DNA of 15,032 nt from positions 1-15,032 of the forward strand of contig JACDBJ010000054.1 of the NCBI GenBank assembly GCA_013695005.1. Direction: 5' to 3'. The stretch's first letter is position 1; every line of letters begins with the position of its first letter. Below are positions 12,481 to 15,032 of the stretch, in pieces. The translations under genes were made by a program, and so were the position numbers. The notes beneath the pieces were generated by a model. That model was given only the letters and a program-made list of their open reading frames with translations, ran no database searches and was not told where the DNA came from. This stretch comes from Pseudonocardiales bacterium. Lineage in GTDB: Bacteria; Actinomycetota; Actinomycetes; Mycobacteriales; Pseudonocardiaceae.

Positions 12481-13410
12481 GTGACCACCAGCGAGTTGTT
12501 CGAGCGGGTGAACCGGCTGCGTAGCGGACGGACGCCTTTCGTTCTTGCCACCGTCGTCCGCGCCGAACGGCCGACCAGCGCGAAGCCCGGCGACTGCGCG
12601 CTCGTGCTGCCCGATGGCTCGATGGAGGGCTTTGTCGGCGGCGCCTGCGCCGAGTCGACGGTCCGGCTCGAGGGGCTCCGGCTGCTGCGCGCGGGAGAGT
12701 CAACCCTGCTGCGGATCACGCCCAACTCCACCGACGACGCCACGCCGGGCACCGAGGAGGTCGAGGGCCTGGTGACGGTGGACAATCCCTGCCTGTCCGG
12801 CGGCACGCTGGAGATCTTCCTGGAGGCGATGATCCCGCCCACCCTGGTGCACGTGTTCGGCGACGCCCCGGTGGCCCGGGCGCTGGTGAAGGTCGGCGCC
12901 GCGCTGGACTACGACGTCCACTCGGCGACGGATCCCAAGGCAGAGATCGCACCGGACACGGTGGCCGTGGTGGTGGCCTCACACGGCCGCGACGAGGAGT
13001 CCGTGCTGGCCAGCGCGCTGCGTGCCGGCGTCCCCTACGTGGCCCTGGTGGCCAGCCCGAAGCGGTCGGCGGCCGTACTGGCGGGCCTCGACGTCGACGA
13101 CGAGCAGCGCCGGCAGGTGCGTGCGCCGGCCGGGCTGGACATCGGCGCCCGCGGTGCGGCGGAGATCGCGCTGTCGGTGTTCGCCGACCTGATCGCGCGC
13201 CGCCCGCAACCGCCTCCCCCGCAGCTGACCAAGGACGCTCCCGCCGCGGCTCCGACGGAGGCGATCGACCCCGTGTGCGGCATGACCGTCGCGGTGTCCA
13301 CCGAGAGCCTGTCGCTGCACGAGCTGGGCAAGGACTGGTACTTCTGCGGCACCGGGTGCCGCCAGGCCTTCGCCGACGACCCCGCCCGCTACCGCCTCGG
13401 CGAGGGTTGA
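12481..13410 (+). CDS. XdhC/CoxI family protein with C-terminal YHS domain
   Basis: A 309-residue fusion. Residues 1-110 are an XdhC/CoxI domain (TPFVLATVVRAERPTSAKPG, MEGFVGGACAESTVRLEGL). Residues 120-240 are the XdhC C-terminal Rossmann domain (LVHVFGDAPVARALVKVGAA, VVVASHGRDEESVLASAL). After a Pro-rich linker (about 240-258), residues 262-306 form a YHS module with DPVCGM (Cys266) and CGTGC (Cys289, Cys293), a likely metal-binding trio. XdhC proteins bind molybdenum cofactor and help its sulfuration and insertion into xanthine- and CO-dehydrogenase-type enzymes. No such enzyme is in the window, so the client lies elsewhere. The start at 12481 is preferred because homology begins there and a -10 box suits a leaderless mRNA. 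The hemerythrin gene follows 59 bp downstream. Confidence 0.87.
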   Translation: MTTSELFERVNRLRSGRTPFVLATVVRAERPTSAKPGDCALVLPDGSMEGFVGGACAESTVRLEGLRLLRAGESTLLRITPNSTDDATPGTEEVEGLVTVDNPCLSGGTLEIFLEAMIPPTLVHVFGDAPVARALVKVGAALDYDVHSATDPKAEIAPDTVAVVVASHGRDEESVLASALRAGVPYVALVASPKRSAAVLAGLDVDDEQRRQVRAPAGLDIGARGAAEIALSVFADLIARRPQPPPPQLTKDAPAAAPTEAIDPVCGMTVAVSTESLSLHELGKDWYFCGTGCRQAFADDPARYRLGEG

Positions 13411-13428
13411 GAACCGATCAACGGGGTA

Positions 13429-13464
13429 CCTCCTGGCAGCTGGCTACCCACCACTGCAAGGAGG
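13429..13464 (+). promoter_or_regulatory. Hairpin sequestering the hemerythrin Shine-Dalgarno site
   Basis: CCTCCTGGCAG (13429-13439) and CTGCAAGGAGG (13454-13464) pair at 10 of 11 positions, with one G-A mismatch, around a 14-base loop. The 3' arm contains AAGGAGG, the ribosome site for the ATG at 13470, so the folded mRNA would hide it. This suggests translational control by ribosome passage, temperature, a ligand or a protein. It lacks a T-tract, making a terminator less likely. Confidence 0.6.
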
Positions 13465-13469
13465 CAGGC

Positions 13470-14039
13470 ATGGACGGTCTCGATCTTCTGATCGCCGACC
13501 ACAACCGGTTTCGGGGCATCTTCACCCGGTTCCAGGAAGCCAAGGACAACGAGGACGTCGACGAGATGGGCGAGCTCGCCGACAAGCTCGCATTCGAGCT
13601 GAAGGTCCACACCGACCTCGAAGAGAAGATCTTCTACCCGGCCGTGCGCAAGCTGGACGAGGAGATCGCCGAGGTCGTCGACGAGGGCCTGCAGGAGCAC
13701 CACGTCGGCGACGTGCTGGTCGAGGAGGCTTCGACTCTGCAGCCCGGCGAGGACGAATGGGTAGCGAAGATCACCGTTCTCATCGAGAGCGTGGAGCACC
13801 ACATCGACGAGGAAGAGGAAGAGCTGTTCCCCCAGGTGAGGACCAAGTCCGACGCGGAGACCCGCGCGGAGTGGGGCGCACGGATGGAGGCCATGAAGGC
13901 CGAGCAGGGCGCTCCGAAGCCCGCTGACGCCGAGAAGCTCTCCCTCGACGAGCTCAAGCAACTCGCCTCCGAGCAGCAGATTGCCAACCGCTCCAAGATG
14001 AGCCGCGAGGATCTCGCCGCCGCGGTCGACGCCCGGTAG
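13470..14039 (+). CDS. Hemerythrin HHE-domain protein with SAP/Rho_N-like tail
   Basis: A 189-residue four-helix-bundle di-iron protein. Expected ligands are His11 (ADHNRF), His47 and Glu51 (VHTDLEEKIFYP), His77 or His78 (EHHVGD), and His111 and Glu115 (HHIDEEEEELFP). It likely binds oxygen, NO or iron in the cytosol; bacterial HHE proteins are linked to oxygen sensing and oxidative or nitrosative stress. Residues 155-189 (LSLDELKQLASEQQIANRSK then MSREDLAAAV) look like a SAP or Rho N-terminal-type helical motif, a possible nucleic-acid-binding tail joined by an Ala/Pro linker. The start is fixed by AAGGAGG five bases upstream; the open frame upstream overlaps xdhC and is not coding. It may be cotranscribed with the XdhC-YHS gene. 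Confidence 0.88.
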   Translation: MDGLDLLIADHNRFRGIFTRFQEAKDNEDVDEMGELADKLAFELKVHTDLEEKIFYPAVRKLDEEIAEVVDEGLQEHHVGDVLVEEASTLQPGEDEWVAKITVLIESVEHHIDEEEEELFPQVRTKSDAETRAEWGARMEAMKAEQGAPKPADAEKLSLDELKQLASEQQIANRSKMSREDLAAAVDAR

Positions 14040-14061
14040 TGCTCCGGTAGGACGTCCGACG

Positions 14062-14096
14062 GCCCGGCGCCTCACCCGCGGGTGGGGCTGCCGGGC
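14062..14096 (+). terminator. Probable terminator after the hemerythrin gene
   Basis: GCCCGGC (14062-14068) pairs with GCCGGGC (14090-14096), and CACCC (14073-14077) with GGGTG (14080-14084), giving a long GC-rich stem with small internal mismatches, followed by TGTTT. It lies 23 bp past the stop. The T-tract is short, as is common in actinomycetes. Confidence 0.5.
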
Positions 14097-14253
14097 TGTT
14101 TCGCGCGCTCAGCTCGACGCTGCGCCTACTGCGCTTACTGCGGTTTCGAGGCAGCGCCGTCGAGCCACAGCGTCTGCGACTCAGCACGGTGCGTCCCGGT
14201 CGTGCCGACATGCTTCGCGTCGATTGCTGCGCCCTACGCCGGACGCTCGCGAG

Positions 14254-14727
14254 CTAGTTGCGGGCGACCGCGCCGGCAAGCGCACCGAGGACGAACTGGG
14301 CCGCCACCAGTGCCAGCAACGTGATCGCCACCCGGCGAAACACAGCTCGCACGGCGGGCAGCTCGGCGTCCAGCGCGAAGATTCGCCGCGGCCACAGCCG
14401 CCACGACACCCAGGAGAAGACCGCGAGCGCGGCCAGCAGCGCAACGATCTTGGCAACGACCAGCAGCCACCACGTCCGGTCCTGATCACCGGCGGCGAGC
14501 ACTAGCACGACCAGCGCTGCGCCGGTCAGCGCGAGCCCGGCCATCACCGCCAGCACCGCCGTGCGTGCACCGTGGGCCAGCACGGCGGCGAACTCCTCGA
14601 ACCGTTGCTCGCCGAGCAGCCGCAGCGCCCGCGGCTGCACGATCACCAGGCTGTAGGTCATCGCGCCGAGCCACACCGCCGCGAGCACGACGTGCGCGGC
14701 CGACAGCGCGGCGAGCGTGATCGTCAT
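14254..14727 (-). CDS. CopD-like four-helix integral membrane protein
   Basis: A 157-residue membrane protein with four predicted helices at about 5-30, 55-79, 86-110 and 131-154. It resembles the CopD-like (copper resistance D) family of small membrane proteins: LSAAHVVLAAVWLGAMTYSL in helix 1, VVAKIVALLAALAVFSWVSW in helix 3, and a basic loop RLWPRRIFALD. His12 and His52 are the only histidines and could be metal or heme ligands. The ATG at 14727 follows a good ribosome site (GGGAGGA). It is divergent from the CYTH gene across 89 bp. No copper chaperone or CopC domain is nearby, so a role in copper traffic is only an inference. Confidence 0.7.
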   Translation of the reverse strand: MTITLAALSAAHVVLAAVWLGAMTYSLVIVQPRALRLLGEQRFEEFAAVLAHGARTAVLAVMAGLALTGAALVVLVLAAGDQDRTWWLLVVAKIVALLAALAVFSWVSWRLWPRRIFALDAELPAVRAVFRRVAITLLALVAAQFVLGALAGAVARN

Positions 14728-14816
14728 CCGTCCTCCCGGGGCACACGGTAGCGACGTCGACGCAGCTCACCCGGGTGCGCGGTTCGAAACCGGGCCCGCG
14801 CGGGTAACCAGGGAGC

Positions 14817-15032
14817 ATGACGACGACCACCGTGCGCGAGACCGAGCGGAAGTACGACGCGCAGGAGCAGACGCAGCTCCCCGCGCTGGACGACCTACCC
14901 GGCGTCAGCGCCACGGTCGGACCTGACGAGCAGACGCTGGAGGCCGTCTACTACGACACCGACGACCTGCGGCTCGCGCGCTCCGGCGTGACGCTGCGCC
15001 GCCGCAGCGGTGGTGACGACGCCGGGTGGCAC
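14817..15032 (+). CDS. CYTH-domain protein, N-terminal part (runs off the right edge)
   Basis: The first 72 residues of a triphosphate-tunnel metalloenzyme family protein. The diagnostic ExExK motif is RETERKYD, where the charged side chains line the tunnel and bind triphosphate. It is followed by VYYDTDDLRLARSGVTLRRR, a strongly conserved CYTH strand pair. In actinobacteria this domain is often fused to a C-terminal CHAD domain, which cannot be seen here. Possible activities are inorganic triphosphatase or polyphosphate-related functions. The ATG at 14817 has a GGGAG site a short distance upstream. Confidence 0.85.
   Translation, partial: MTTTTVRETERKYDAQEQTQLPALDDLPGVSATVGPDEQTLEAVYYDTDDLRLARSGVTLRRRSGGDDAGWH

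Noticed and set aside
14082..14324. Cys-containing 80-residue plus-strand frame
   Set aside because: It begins inside the terminator hairpin, runs antisense into the CopD-like gene and lacks a ribosome site.
14795..14804. CCCGCGCGGG palindrome in the CopD-CYTH divergent region
   Set aside because: Short GC-only palindromes are expected by chance at this base composition; noted only as a weak operator candidate.

Overview
The window is high-GC DNA with long high-GC ORFs, frequent GTG starts and ATGA/GTGA gene overlaps. The protein families (AICE-type integrases, a DUF433 VapB45-like antitoxin, an XdhC-YHS fusion, a hemerythrin with a SAP-like tail) point to an actinomycete, perhaps Pseudonocardiaceae. 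The genus cannot be fixed from sequence alone.

Positions 1-3434 look like a mobile-element scar. A tyrosine integrase broken by a frameshift (1-932, +) is followed by a lone DUF433 antitoxin-like gene (minus strand) and a possible 33-residue membrane peptide. Next come two inverted repeats and the 3' half of a tRNA-Arg(TCT) gene (2137-2178) with no 5' half, which is the signature of an integration attachment site. Beside it lies the catalytic C-terminus of a second integrase (2234-2596, -). About 840 bp (2597-3434) hold no convincing gene, only a 30-bp tandem repeat.

Positions 3435-5895 hold a convergent pair: a HpcH/HpaI-type aldolase (+) and an MhpA/TfdB-type FAD aromatic monooxygenase (-). 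They suggest aromatic or 2-oxo-acid catabolism, but no other pathway genes are present.

Positions 6000-10678 form a divergent five-gene cluster. On the minus strand are an ArsM-like methyltransferase and a shortened DsrE protein. On the plus strand are an ArsR-rhodanese fusion regulator, a metallo-beta-lactamase protein with two rhodanese domains, and an MFS transporter, each overlapping the next by 4 nt. The 107-bp divergent region carries a perfect TTGTCAA-N8-TTGACAA dyad lying on the promoters. This is the best candidate for a coherent, poorly described system: sulfane-sulfur or metalloid sensing, chemistry and export.

Positions 10890-15032 hold single genes: a STAS-domain protein, a GNAT acetyltransferase, decayed or unknown sequence (11940-12412), an XdhC-YHS protein followed by a hemerythrin, a CopD-like membrane protein, and the start of a CYTH-domain protein running off the right edge. 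The hemerythrin's Shine-Dalgarno sequence is buried in an 11-bp hairpin, suggesting translational control. No CRISPR array, complete tRNA, rRNA or intact insertion sequence was seen.
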